A DNA stretch of 64,000 nucleotides from Streptomyces sp. ISL-43 (GCF_018614195.1 NZ_JAGGOT010000028.1:62001-126000), one strand, 5' to 3'; shown: positions 35,886 through 43,729, counted from the stretch's first letter. Program-made: numbers and translations. Notes: generated by a model not told the origin, from the sequence alone.

Positions 35886-36746
35886 GTGATACGCAATCCA
35901 GTGGGCGGGCACGTCCCCGTAGCGGGCGGGCTCGCCTCGGTCGGGCTGGCCTACGCCCGTGAGATGGGCGCGGAGGCCGTGCAGGTCTTCGTCGCCAACC
36001 CGCGCGGCTGGGCCACCCCGGCCGGCAACCCGGCGCAGGACGAGCTGTTCCGCGAGGCGTGCGCGGCCGGATCGATCCCGGCGTACGTCCACGCGCCGTA
36101 CCTGATCAACTTCGGCTCGCACACCGAGGCGACCGTCGAGAAGTCGGTGGAGTCGCTGCGGCACTCTCTGCGCCGGGCCCGTGCGATCGGGGCGCTCGGG
36201 GTGGTCGTGCACACCGGCTCGGCGACCGGGGGCCGCCCGCGCGAGGCGGCGTACGCGCAGGTCAGGGAGCACATGCTGCCGCTGCTGGACGAGCTGACGC
36301 ACGACGACGACCCCTTCCTGCTGCTGGAGTCCACGGCCGGGCAGGGCTCCTCGCTGTGCTCGCGGACCTGGGACTTCGGCCCGTACTTCGACGCGCTCGA
36401 CCACCACCCGAAGCTCGGGATCTGCCTGGACACCTGCCACATCTTCGCGGCCGGGCACGACCTGGCGGAGCCGGGCGGGACGAAGCAGACGCTGGACCTG
36501 CTGGTGGACACGGTGGGCGAGGGCCGGCTGAAGCTGGTGCACGCGAACGACTCCAAGGAGGGCCTGGGCGCCCACAAGGACCGGCACGAGAACATCGGGC
36601 AGGGCCACATCGGCCGGGACGCCTTCGCCGAGCTGTTCACGCATCCGGCGATGGACGGCGTACCGCTGATCACGGAGACGCCGGGCGGCAAGGAAGGCCA
36701 CGCGGCGGACGTGGCACTGCTCAAGGAGCTCCGCGGGCTCGGATGA
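35886..36746 (+). CDS. nfo: Deoxyribonuclease IV (AP endonuclease family 2)
   Basis: Endonuclease IV cleaves at abasic sites in base-excision repair using three zinc ions. The 286-residue protein has YVHAPYLINFGS, LLLESTAGQGSSL, GICLDTCHIFAAGHD and HANDSKEGLGAHKDRHENIGQGHIG, which carry the zinc ligands, and a C-terminal ITETPGGKEGHAADVALLK. The start is GTG 35886, six bases after the kinase stop, so it may be co-transcribed with it. Confidence 0.94.
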   Translation: MIRNPVGGHVPVAGGLASVGLAYAREMGAEAVQVFVANPRGWATPAGNPAQDELFREACAAGSIPAYVHAPYLINFGSHTEATVEKSVESLRHSLRRARAIGALGVVVHTGSATGGRPREAAYAQVREHMLPLLDELTHDDDPFLLLESTAGQGSSLCSRTWDFGPYFDALDHHPKLGICLDTCHIFAAGHDLAEPGGTKQTLDLLVDTVGEGRLKLVHANDSKEGLGAHKDRHENIGQGHIGRDAFAELFTHPAMDGVPLITETPGGKEGHAADVALLKELRGLG

Positions 36747-36750
36747 CCCG

Positions 36751-36779
36751 TTGAGGAATACCCCGGGGGGGTATACGGT
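36751..36779 (+). promoter_or_regulatory. Promoter of the DUF4396 gene, overlapped by a CsoR box
   Basis: TTGAGG (36751-36756) and TACGGT (36774-36779) are spaced by 17 bases. The CsoR-type operator fills the whole spacer, so repressor binding would block polymerase. A 6-bp inverted repeat TCTGTC-ATAGC-GACAGA (36780-36796) follows at the expected transcription start. Confidence 0.65.
36758..36774. promoter_or_regulatory. CsoR-type copper operator
   Basis: ATACCCCGGGGGGGTAT is an inverted repeat (ATACCCC / GGGGTAT with a G-rich centre) matching the known CsoR operator form in actinobacteria. It sits between the -35 and -10 of the DUF4396 gene. CsoR releases DNA when it binds Cu(I), so the downstream gene should be copper-induced. 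Confidence 0.75.
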
Positions 36780-36830
36780 TCTGTCATAGCGACAGAGCCG
36801 CTACTCGGGTTTTCCCATCAGGGGGTCGTC

Positions 36831-37364
36831 ATGGAGCACGCACACGCACACCACGCACACGCACACCACGCACACGAACACCACGGGCACGACGGGCACG
36901 ACGGGCACGACGGGCACGACGGCGGAAAGGTCACCTGGGCCGCCGCGGCGCGGGCCACCCTCCACTGCCTCACCGGATGCGCCATCGGCGAGGTGCTCGG
37001 CATGGTCATCGGCACCGCGCTGGGCTGGGGGAACGTCCCGACGATGGTCCTCGCGATCGTCCTCGCGTTCTTCTTCGGCTACGCGCTCACCCTGCGCGGG
37101 GTCCTCACGGCCGGCGTGGACCTCCGTACGGCCATCCGGGTGGCGCTGGCCGCGGACACCCTTTCGATCGCCGTCATGGAGCTGATCGACAACGGGGTGA
37201 TCGTCCTGTGGCCGGGCGCGATGGACGCGATGCTGTCGGACGCGCTGTTCTGGATCGCTCTCGCGATCTCGCTCGCGGTGGCCTTCGTCGTCACGACGCC
37301 GGTCAACAAGTGGATGATCGGCCGCGGCAAGGGGCACGCGGTCGTCCACCAGTACCACCACTGA
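36831..37364 (+). CDS. DUF4396 membrane protein with His-rich N-terminus
   Basis: A 177-residue membrane protein. The first 32 residues are almost entirely His with Ala, Asp, Glu and Gly (HAHAHH and HGHDGHD repeats), a likely metal-binding tail. The DUF4396 core then has about four hydrophobic segments, with HCLTGCAIGEVLGMVIG (one His and two Cys close together), RGVLTAGVDLRTAIRVALAADTLSIAVMELIDN, and a C-terminal VHQYHH. Behind a CsoR box, so it probably takes part in copper handling. The mechanism is unknown. Confidence 0.9.
   Translation: MEHAHAHHAHAHHAHEHHGHDGHDGHDGHDGGKVTWAAAARATLHCLTGCAIGEVLGMVIGTALGWGNVPTMVLAIVLAFFFGYALTLRGVLTAGVDLRTAIRVALAADTLSIAVMELIDNGVIVLWPGAMDAMLSDALFWIALAISLAVAFVVTTPVNKWMIGRGKGHAVVHQYHH
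36837..36921 (+). repeat. Short tandem repeats encoding the His-rich tail
   Basis: Near-perfect tandem units: CACGCACAC-type repeats followed by GGGCACGAC repeated four times in a row. They stay in frame (9-base units). Repeat number is likely to vary between strains by slippage without breaking the frame. Confidence 0.85.
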
Positions 37365-37400
37365 ACAGGGACGGAGCAGGAGGGACGGGACGGGCGGGCC

Positions 37401-38033
37401 CTACAGCTCGGGGCCGTCCCCGGGCTCCTCCTGGTAGGAGTAGCGCTGCTCGCGCCAGGGGTCGCCGATGTTGTGGTAGCCGCGCTCCTCCCAGAAGCCG
37501 CGGCGGTCGGCGGTCATGTACTCGACGCCGCGGACCCACTTGGGGCCCTTCCACGCGTACAGGTGCGGGACGACGAGCCGCAGCGGGAAACCGTGCTCGG
37601 CCGTGAGGAGTTCACCGCCCTGGTGGGTGGCGAAGACGGTCCGCTCGGAGGCGAAGTCCGCGAGGCGCATGTTGGAGCTGAAGCCGTACTCGGCCCACAC
37701 CATCACGTGCGTGACCTGCGGGGACGGCGGGGCGAGGTCGAGGATCGTGCGCGCGAGCACACCGCCCCATTCGGCGCCCGGCATGCTGAACTTCGTCACG
37801 CAGTGCAGGTCCGCCACGACGGACTCGAACGGCAGCGCCGCGAACTCCTCGTGGTTCCAGCAGTGCTTGTCACCGTCGGCCGTCGCGCCGAAGACGCGGA
37901 ACTCCCAGCGGTCCGGCTTGAACTTGGGGACCGGCCCGTAGTGGGTGACCGGCCAGCCTCGCTGCAGCCTCTGCCCCGGGGGAAGCTCCAGTTGCTCTGA
38001 TCCCGGAGATTCCCGGCTTTCCGGCTGACCCAT
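37401..38033 (-). CDS. Sulfite-oxidase-like molybdopterin oxidoreductase
   Basis: A 210-residue protein of the sulfite oxidase/YedY-like superfamily. The molybdenum-ligating Cys is in VVADLHCVTKFS, preceded by PVTHYGPVPKFKPDRWEFRVFG and followed by HGFPLRLVVPHLYAWKGPKWVRGVEYM, a conserved cofactor-binding stretch. There is no signal peptide or Tat motif, unlike periplasmic MsrP, so it is probably cytoplasmic. The natural substrate is not known. It stands alone on the minus strand. Confidence 0.9.
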   Translation of the reverse strand: MGQPESRESPGSEQLELPPGQRLQRGWPVTHYGPVPKFKPDRWEFRVFGATADGDKHCWNHEEFAALPFESVVADLHCVTKFSMPGAEWGGVLARTILDLAPPSPQVTHVMVWAEYGFSSNMRLADFASERTVFATHQGGELLTAEHGFPLRLVVPHLYAWKGPKWVRGVEYMTADRRGFWEERGYHNIGDPWREQRYSYQEEPGDGPEL

Positions 38034-38207
38034 ACCTCCATGGTGACAGACTTGGCAGGGTGGTCATGACCAGGTACGGGTTGATTCGGGCAAGTCACGG
38101 TAACTCCCACTAAGGAGGCACTTACTGGACGACCACCTGTGGCGGTGCAAGGATGCGCGCACCTGCCCCGTCACATTGCTGACATTGCTTGGAAGGAGCC
38201 CTCTGCG

Positions 38208-38687
38208 ATGCAGGGCGACCCCGAGGTCCTCGAGTTTCTCAACGAGCAGCTGACCGGCGAACTCACGGCCATCAACCAGTACTGGCTCCACTACCGGATC
38301 CAGGACAACAAGGGTTGGACGAAGCTCGCGAAGTACACCCGTGCCGAGTCCATCGACGAGATGAAGCACGCGGACAAGATCACCGAGCGCATCCTGATGC
38401 TCGACGGTCTCCCGAACTACCAGCGCCTCTTCCACGTGCGCGTCGGCCAGACGCTGACGGAGATGTTCCAGTGCGACCGCCAGGTCGAGGTCGAGGCGAT
38501 CGACCGCCTCAAGCGCGGCATCGAGGTCATGCGCGGCAAGGGTGACGTCACCTCGGCGCGGCTCTTCGAGGAGATCCTGGAGGACGAGGAGCACCACATC
38601 GACTACCTCGACACCCAGCTGGAACTCATCGAGTCCATCGGCGAGCCGCTCTACATCGCGCAGCTCATCGAGCAGCCGGAGAGCTAG
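38208..38687 (+). CDS. bfr: Bacterioferritin
   Basis: Bacterioferritin stores iron as a 24-mer cage with ferroxidase centres and bound haem. The 159-residue protein has MQGDPEVLEFLNEQLTGELTAINQYWLHYRI, the Glu/His ferroxidase ligands (E18, E51 and H54 in AESIDEMKHAD; EEILEDEEHHIDYL) and the position-52 haem Met (DEMKHAD). ATG 38208 has GGAAGGAG upstream. It converges on bfd with a 24-base gap. No iron box was seen at its own promoter. Confidence 0.95.
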   Translation: MQGDPEVLEFLNEQLTGELTAINQYWLHYRIQDNKGWTKLAKYTRAESIDEMKHADKITERILMLDGLPNYQRLFHVRVGQTLTEMFQCDRQVEVEAIDRLKRGIEVMRGKGDVTSARLFEEILEDEEHHIDYLDTQLELIESIGEPLYIAQLIEQPES

Positions 38688-38711
38688 CCGCCACGAGGGG
38701 GCTTGCGGGGC

Positions 38712-38969
38712 CTACGCGGCTTCGACGAGCTCCGCGCCGACGGACACCAGCGGCTCCGCGGCGAGTACGGCGGCGGCGTCGCCCTTCTCCAGCAGCTCCC
38801 GGCGCGGGCAGGCCCCGCGGCCGAGGAGGCCCTGGATGGTGCGCACGCAGGAACCGCAGTCGGTGCCGGCCTTCGTGGCCGAGGCGATCTGGCGGGGGGT
38901 GCAGGCCCCGGCAGCCGCGTGGTCCTTGACCTGCTTGTCGGTGATCCCGAAGCAAGAGCAGACGTACAC
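38712..38969 (-). CDS. bfd: Bacterioferritin-associated ferredoxin
   Basis: Bfd reduces the iron core of bacterioferritin to release Fe(II). The 85-residue protein starts VYVCSCFGITDKQV and has the four cluster Cys as CxC and CGSC (TDCGSCVRTIQGLLG), the BFD [2Fe-2S] pattern. GTG 38969 is preferred because GGAGG lies eight bases upstream; GTG 38978 would sit directly on the ribosome site. Two iron-box-like sites lie upstream, so it should be induced in iron limitation. Confidence 0.93.
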   Translation of the reverse strand: MYVCSCFGITDKQVKDHAAAGACTPRQIASATKAGTDCGSCVRTIQGLLGRGACPRRELLEKGDAAAVLAAEPLVSVGAELVEAA

Positions 38970-39014
38970 GCGGTTCACCTCCCTGGCAGGAATGGTCGGC
39001 CAGCCCCTCCCCTA

Positions 39015-39033
39015 TTCGGTGAGGCTTACCTAA
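39015..39033 (-). promoter_or_regulatory. Iron box (DmdR/IdeR operator) upstream of bfd
   Basis: The 19-base site TTCGGTGAGGCTTACCTAA matches 16 of 19 positions of the actinobacterial iron-box consensus TTAGGTTAGGCTAACCTAA. It lies 46 bases upstream of the bfd start. DmdR/IdeR with Fe(II) would repress bfd. Confidence 0.8.
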
Positions 39034-39045
39034 CCATACCCAAAC

Positions 39046-39059
39046 TTAGGGTCCCCTAA
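39046..39059 (-). promoter_or_regulatory. Second inverted repeat upstream of bfd
   Basis: TTAGGG-TC-CCCTAA is a perfect 6-bp inverted repeat 12 bases beyond the iron box. It resembles a shortened iron box and may be a second, weaker DmdR site. Confidence 0.45.
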
Positions 39060-39072
39060 AAGAGCTGGATAC

Positions 39073-39114
39073 GACGATGGGGCGCGGATCACATTCGATC
39101 CGCGCCCCATCGTC
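39073..39114 (-). terminator. Terminator of the DAHP synthase gene
   Basis: An 18-bp perfect stem (GACGATGGGGCGCGGATC and its complement) with a 6-base loop begins 29 bases after the gene's stop. It also separates the gene from the bfd iron boxes. Confidence 0.85.
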
Positions 39115-39142
39115 ATGAGGTGCTCACACTGAGCTTTCCCGC

Positions 39143-40498
39143 TTACTGGTCGCGGTACATCTCGGCGACCAGGAACGCCAGGTCCAGGGACTGGCTGCGG
39201 TTGAGGCGGGGGTCGCAGGCCGTCTCGTAGCGCTGGTGCAGGTCGTCGACGAAGATCTCGTCGCCGCCGCCCACGCACTCGGTGACGTCGTCACCGGTGA
39301 GCTCGACGTGGATGCCGCCCGGGTGGGTGCCGAGGCCCTTGTGGACCTCGAAGAAGCCCTTGACCTCGTCGAGCACGTCGTCGAAACGGCGCGTCTTGTG
39401 GCCGGAGGCCGCCTCGAAGGTGTTGCCGTGCATCGGGTCGGTGACCCAGGCGACGGTCGCGCCGGAGGCGGTGACCTTCTCGACGAGCTCGGGGAGCTTG
39501 TCGCGGACCTTGTCGGCGCCCATGCGGACGACGAAGGTCAGCCGGCCCGGCTCGCGCTCGGGGTCCAGGCGGTCGATGTAGGTGAGCGCCTCGTCCACCG
39601 TGGTGGTGGGGCCGAGCTTGATGCCGATCGGGTTGGCGATCTGCGAGCAGAACTCGATGTGCGCGTGGTCCAGCTGGCGGGTGCGCTCACCGATCCAGAC
39701 CATGTGGCCGGAGGTGTCGTAGAGCCGGCCGGTGCGCGAGTCCGTACGGGTGAGGGCGCCCTCGTAGTCGAGCAGCAGCGCTTCGTGGGAGGCGTAGAAC
39801 TCGACGGCCTTGAACTCGGCCGGGTCGGTGCCGCACGCCTTCATGAAGTTCAGCGCGTTGTCGATCTCCCGCGCGAGCTGCTCGTAGCGCTGCCCGGACG
39901 GGGAGGACTTCACGAAGTCCTGGTTCCAGGCGTGCACCTGGCGCAGGTCGGCGTAACCGCCGGTGGTGAAGGCACGCACCAGGTTCAGCGTCGAGGCGGA
40001 CGCGTGGTACATGCGCTTCAGCCGCTCGGGGTCCGGGATCCGGGCCTCTTCGGTGAAGGGGAAGCCGTTGACGGAGTCGCCGCGGTAGGTCGGCAGGGTG
40101 ATGCCGTCGCGGGTCTCGGTGTCCTTGGAGCGCGGCTTGGAGTACTGGCCCGCGATGCGGCCGACCTTGACGACGGGCACGGAGGCCGCGTACGTCAGGA
40201 CGGCACTCATCTGGAGCAGCGTCTTCAGCTTGGCGCGGATGTGGTCGGCGGACACGGCGTCGAAGGCCTCGGCACAGTCGCCGCCCTGGAGCAGGAACGC
40301 CTCGCCCTTGGCGACGGCTCCCAGACGGGCGCGCAGCTGGTCGCACTCACCCGCGAAAACGAGGGGGGGATACGACTCGAGGTCCGCGACGACAGCGCGC
40401 AGGGCCTCGGCATCGGGGTACGAGGGCTGCTGCGCCGCGGGAAGGTCTCGCCAGGTCGCCTTGGAGGCGGGGGCTTGGGTTTCAGCGTTCACGGTCAC
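39143..40498 (-). CDS. aroH: Class II 3-deoxy-7-phosphoheptulonate synthase
   Basis: Condenses PEP and erythrose 4-phosphate in the first step of the shikimate pathway. The 451-residue protein is a plant/actinobacterial type II enzyme: LLQGGDCAEAF, KVGRIAGQYSKPRS, GYADLRQVHAWNQDFV, ARTDSRTG-like TRTDSRTG, IGIKLGPTTTV, WVTDPMHGNT and GGIHVELTGDDVTECVGG. Start choice among three in-frame GTG codons is uncertain: 40498 is used, and 40492 has a better-placed GGGG. It is divergent from the Trp attenuator of the anthranilate synthase gene. Confidence 0.95.
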   Translation of the reverse strand: MTVNAETQAPASKATWRDLPAAQQPSYPDAEALRAVVADLESYPPLVFAGECDQLRARLGAVAKGEAFLLQGGDCAEAFDAVSADHIRAKLKTLLQMSAVLTYAASVPVVKVGRIAGQYSKPRSKDTETRDGITLPTYRGDSVNGFPFTEEARIPDPERLKRMYHASASTLNLVRAFTTGGYADLRQVHAWNQDFVKSSPSGQRYEQLAREIDNALNFMKACGTDPAEFKAVEFYASHEALLLDYEGALTRTDSRTGRLYDTSGHMVWIGERTRQLDHAHIEFCSQIANPIGIKLGPTTTVDEALTYIDRLDPEREPGRLTFVVRMGADKVRDKLPELVEKVTASGATVAWVTDPMHGNTFEAASGHKTRRFDDVLDEVKGFFEVHKGLGTHPGGIHVELTGDDVTECVGGGDEIFVDDLHQRYETACDPRLNRSQSLDLAFLVAEMYRDQ

Positions 40499-40602
40499 CC
40501 CACACACATTACGGCGTCACACGGCACGTCCGGCCCGACGACCACTACGTGAGATGGATGTCTCTCCCTGTGTTACTCACCCGTTCACCACACCCTGTGG
40601 GC

Positions 40603-40608
40603 TAGGGT
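40603..40608 (+). promoter_or_regulatory. -10 hexamer TAGGGT for trpL
   Basis: TAGGGT lies seven bases before the trpL ATG, so transcription probably starts at or next to the codon. The AGGG inside the hexamer could alternatively act as a weak ribosome site if transcription starts further upstream. Confidence 0.5.
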
Positions 40609-40615
40609 TCACCGC

Positions 40616-40684
40616 ATGTACGCGCACTCCAACAAGAACTGGTGGTGGCCCGCTCCCGGCGGCCCACCTCTCGCGCGTACCTGA
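40616..40684 (+). CDS. trpL: Tryptophan leader peptide TrpL
   Basis: A 22-codon leader with three adjacent Trp codons (TGG at 40640, 40643 and 40646; peptide region NKNWWWPAPGG). It ends at TGA 40682, 17 bases before a GC-rich terminator hairpin. GGTGG in the Trp codons can pair with CCACC at 40664-40668, giving the 1:2 pause structure. This is the classical ribosome-mediated Trp attenuator, as described for anthranilate synthase in Streptomyces venezuelae. Confidence 0.93.
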   Translation: MYAHSNKNWWWPAPGGPPLART

Positions 40685-40700
40685 AGACACGAGCGAAGCG

Positions 40701-40733
40701 AAGGCCGCCCCGAGGGGCGGCCTTCCGCGTTTT
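40701..40733 (+). terminator. Trp attenuator terminator
   Basis: AAGGCCGCCCC pairs with GGGGCGGCCTT (40701-40711 with 40714-40724), followed by TTTT at 40730-40733. It sits between trpL and the anthranilate synthase start, 54 bases upstream of the latter. Confidence 0.9.
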
Positions 40734-40787
40734 CCGCTGGAACACCGGGCCGTCCCACCCACCGAAACCGGATAGGACGCCCACTCC

Positions 40788-42671
40788 ATGCAACTGAGCC
40801 GACTGCTCGACGACACCTGCCCGCCCTTCGCGCTGCTGCGCCGCCGCACCCCCGGCCGCGACCACGACACCGTCGAGGTGCTGATCGGCCCGGTCCACGA
40901 GGCCGAGCACCTCGCCGACCTGCCCGTCGGCGAGCGGCCCGCGCTGGCGCTCGTCCCCTTCCGGCAGATGCGGGAGCGCGGTTTCGACGTACGCGACGAC
41001 GGGACGCCGCTGAGCGTGCTGGTCGCCGACGAGGCGTACGAGATCCCGCTCGCCGAGGTGCTGGCGGCCCTGCCCGCCCACGAGGTGCGGGTCGACGACG
41101 GCGCCTTCGACGTCCCCGACGAGCAGTACGCGGACACCGTCCGGCGCGTCATCGAAGACGAGATCGGCCGCGGCGAGGGCGCGAACTTCGTCATCCGGCG
41201 CACCTACGAGGGCCGGATCGAGGGCTTCGGCCGCGCCGACGCGCTCGCGCTGTTCCGGCGGCTGCTGGAGGGCGAGCGCGGCGCGTACTGGACGTACGTC
41301 GTCCACACCGGGGAGCGCACCCTCGTCGGGGCGAGCCCCGAGGTGCACGTGCGGATGTCCGGCGGCACGGTCGTGATGAACCCGATCAGCGGTACGTACC
41401 GGTATCCGGCGGAAGGCCCTTCCGTGGAATCCCTGCTGTCCTTCCTCGGGGACCGCAAGGAGACCGAGGAGCTGTCCATGGTCGTGGACGAAGAGCTCAA
41501 GATGATGTGCACGGTCGGGGACATGGGCGGGGTCGTCGTCGGACCCCGGCTCAAGGAGATGGCGCACCTCGCGCACACCGAGTACGAGCTGCGCGGCCGG
41601 TCCTCGCTGGACGTGCGGGAGGTCCTGAAGGAGACCATGTTCGCGGCGACGGTGACCGGGTCGCCGGTGCAGAACGCCTGCCGCGTCATCGAGCGGTACG
41701 AGGCGGGCGGGCGCGGCTACTACGCGGGCGCGCTGGCGCTGCTGGGCCTCGACGCCGCGGGCGCGCAGACGCTGGACTCGCCGATCCTGATCCGTACGGC
41801 GGACATCGCGGCGGACGGCGCGCTCCGGGTGCCCGTCGGGGCCACCCTCGTGCGGCACTCCGACCCGGCGGGCGAGGTGGCGGAGACGCATGCGAAGGCC
41901 GCGGGCGTGCTGGCGGCGCTGGGCGTCCGCCCGGCGGCCCGGCGGGCGGCCCGCGCCGTTCCCGGCCTCGCCGCCGACCCCCGGGTGCAGGCGGCACTGG
42001 CCGCCAGGCGCGACGACCTGGCGCCGTTCTGGCTGCGGATGCAGGAGCGGCCGGCGGAGGCGACGGGCCACGCGCTGGTGGTGGACGGCGAGGACACCTT
42101 CACCTCGATGCTGGGGCACGTGCTGCGGGTGGCCGGGCTGGAGGTGACCGTACGCCGCTACGACGATCCGGGCCTGCGGGCGGCGGCCCTGGCCTGGGAC
42201 GGGCCGATCGTGCTGGGTCCCGGGCCGGGGGACCCGGCGGACGCCTCCGATCCGAAGATCCGGATGATGCGCGGGCTGACGGCGGAGCTCCTGGCCTCGC
42301 ACCGGGGCGGGCTGCTCGGGGTCTGCCTCAGCCACCAGCTGCTGGCGGCGGAGCTGGGTCTCGCGCTGGTGCGCAAGGCCGAGCCCGCGCAGGGGGCGCA
42401 GACGCGGATCCCGTTCTTCGGGGCGCAGGAGGTCGTGGGCTTCTACAACACGTACGCGGCCCGGTGCTCCGCGGAGCAGGCGGAGTCCTTGGCGCTGCGG
42501 GGCATCGAGGTCTCGCGGGACCCCGCGACGGGTGAGGTCCACGCACTGCGCTCTGCCGCCGGCGGGTTCGCGGGGGTCCAGTTCCACCCGGAGTCGGTGC
42601 TGACCCTGCGGGGTGCGGAGCTGGTCCGCGACCTCCTGGCCGGAGTCCGGGCCGCCGCCGCCGCCGCGTAG
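40788..42671 (+). CDS. trpE: Fused anthranilate synthase (TrpE-TrpG; PhzE-like architecture)
   Basis: Makes anthranilate from chorismate and glutamine. The 627-residue chain fuses a chorismate-binding domain (about 1-400: NPISGTYRYPAEGPS, FLGDRKETEELSMVVDEE, GSPVQNACRVIERYE) to a glutamine amidotransferase. Catalytic Cys513 is in GVCLSHQ, with His600 and Glu602 in FHPES. The fusion order and sequence resemble PhzE-type enzymes. The Trp attenuator in front argues that this one serves tryptophan supply. No other trp genes are adjacent. Confidence 0.93.
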   Translation: MQLSRLLDDTCPPFALLRRRTPGRDHDTVEVLIGPVHEAEHLADLPVGERPALALVPFRQMRERGFDVRDDGTPLSVLVADEAYEIPLAEVLAALPAHEVRVDDGAFDVPDEQYADTVRRVIEDEIGRGEGANFVIRRTYEGRIEGFGRADALALFRRLLEGERGAYWTYVVHTGERTLVGASPEVHVRMSGGTVVMNPISGTYRYPAEGPSVESLLSFLGDRKETEELSMVVDEELKMMCTVGDMGGVVVGPRLKEMAHLAHTEYELRGRSSLDVREVLKETMFAATVTGSPVQNACRVIERYEAGGRGYYAGALALLGLDAAGAQTLDSPILIRTADIAADGALRVPVGATLVRHSDPAGEVAETHAKAAGVLAALGVRPAARRAARAVPGLAADPRVQAALAARRDDLAPFWLRMQERPAEATGHALVVDGEDTFTSMLGHVLRVAGLEVTVRRYDDPGLRAAALAWDGPIVLGPGPGDPADASDPKIRMMRGLTAELLASHRGGLLGVCLSHQLLAAELGLALVRKAEPAQGAQTRIPFFGAQEVVGFYNTYAARCSAEQAESLALRGIEVSRDPATGEVHALRSAAGGFAGVQFHPESVLTLRGAELVRDLLAGVRAAAAAA

Positions 42672-42706
42672 CCCGCCGGGTGGGTGGGGGCCGCTGCGCG
42701 GGGCGC

Positions 42707-43699
42707 TCAAGAAGGCGAAAGGGTGTTCTCCGAGCGGCGGCCCGCCAGGTAGTCGGCGACGTTGGCGACCGTGGTGTCGATGATCTGGCCCACCGCGTCG
42801 TGGGTGTAGTACGCCTGGTGGGAGGTGACGACCACGTTCGGGAAGGTGATCAGCCGGGCCAGGGTGTCGTCCTCGATCGCCTCCAGGGACTTGTCCAGGA
42901 AGAAAAGGCCCGCCTCCGCCTCGTACACGTCCAGGCCCACCCCCGCGAAGCGACCCGTCCGCAACTCCGTGACCAGCGCCTCCGTGTCCACCAGGCCGCC
43001 GCGGCTGGAGTTCACCAGGATCGCGTCGTCCTTCATCGTCTTCAGCGCCTCGGGGCCGATGATGTGGTGCGTGGACTCAAGCAGCGGGACGTGCAGGCTG
43101 ATCAGGTCCGAGGACGCGAACAGTTCTTCCTTGTCCACGTACTTCATGCCCAGCTCCACGCACGCCGGGTTCTGCGCCACGTCCCAGCCCAGCAGGTTCA
43201 TCCCGAAGCCGTGCGCGATCCGGGTGAACGCCTCGCCGATCTTGCCGGTGCCGAGGACGCCCACCGTACGGCCGCGCATGTCGCGGCCCATCAGGCCGTT
43301 CAGGCGGAAGTCGAAGTCCCGCGTCCGGTTCGAGGCGCGGACGATCCGCCGGTTCACGGCCATGGCCAGGGTCCACGCGAACTCGGCCACCGAGTACGGG
43401 GAGTAGGAGGAGACCCTGCTGACCGTCAGTCCGAGCCGGCGCGCGACGTCCAGGTCGATGTTGTTGAAGCCGGTGGAGCGCTGGGCGATCATCTTCGTCC
43501 CGCCCGCCGCCAGGGTCCGCAGCACCCGCCCGCTCAGGTCGGCGTTCACGCTCGACGAGACGATCTCGTACCCGGCCGCGATGGGGGCGGTGTCCTCGCT
43601 CAGGAAGACGTCCAGGCAGCGCACCTCGTGCTGTCCTTCGAAGGCCTTCTCGATGAGCGGTTTCTCGTCTCCCTGCACGCCGAATGCCAGGATTTCCAC
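42707..43699 (-). CDS. D-isomer 2-hydroxyacid dehydrogenase (D-lactate dehydrogenase type)
   Basis: A 330-residue NAD-dependent enzyme resembling fermentative D-lactate dehydrogenases. The NAD motif is GVLGTGKIGEAFTRIA. Catalytic residues are Arg in VNSSRGGLVDTEAL, Glu in LDVYEAEAGLFF and His in VVTSHQAYYTHDA, all present. GTG 43699 is chosen for GGGAG six bases upstream. It is downstream of pfkA on the same strand with an inverted repeat between them, so glycolytic flux and lactate formation may be co-ordinated. Confidence 0.92.
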   Translation of the reverse strand: MEILAFGVQGDEKPLIEKAFEGQHEVRCLDVFLSEDTAPIAAGYEIVSSSVNADLSGRVLRTLAAGGTKMIAQRSTGFNNIDLDVARRLGLTVSRVSSYSPYSVAEFAWTLAMAVNRRIVRASNRTRDFDFRLNGLMGRDMRGRTVGVLGTGKIGEAFTRIAHGFGMNLLGWDVAQNPACVELGMKYVDKEELFASSDLISLHVPLLESTHHIIGPEALKTMKDDAILVNSSRGGLVDTEALVTELRTGRFAGVGLDVYEAEAGLFFLDKSLEAIEDDTLARLITFPNVVVTSHQAYYTHDAVGQIIDTTVANVADYLAGRRSENTLSPS

Positions 43700-43729
43700 G
43701 TTCGCTCCCGTACTGCGCGAAAGATGTCG

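Noticed and set aside
36837..36921. Short repeats resembling a CRISPR array
   Set aside because: Units are 9 bases, contiguous and in frame within the His-rich coding sequence; there are no spacers and no cas genes.
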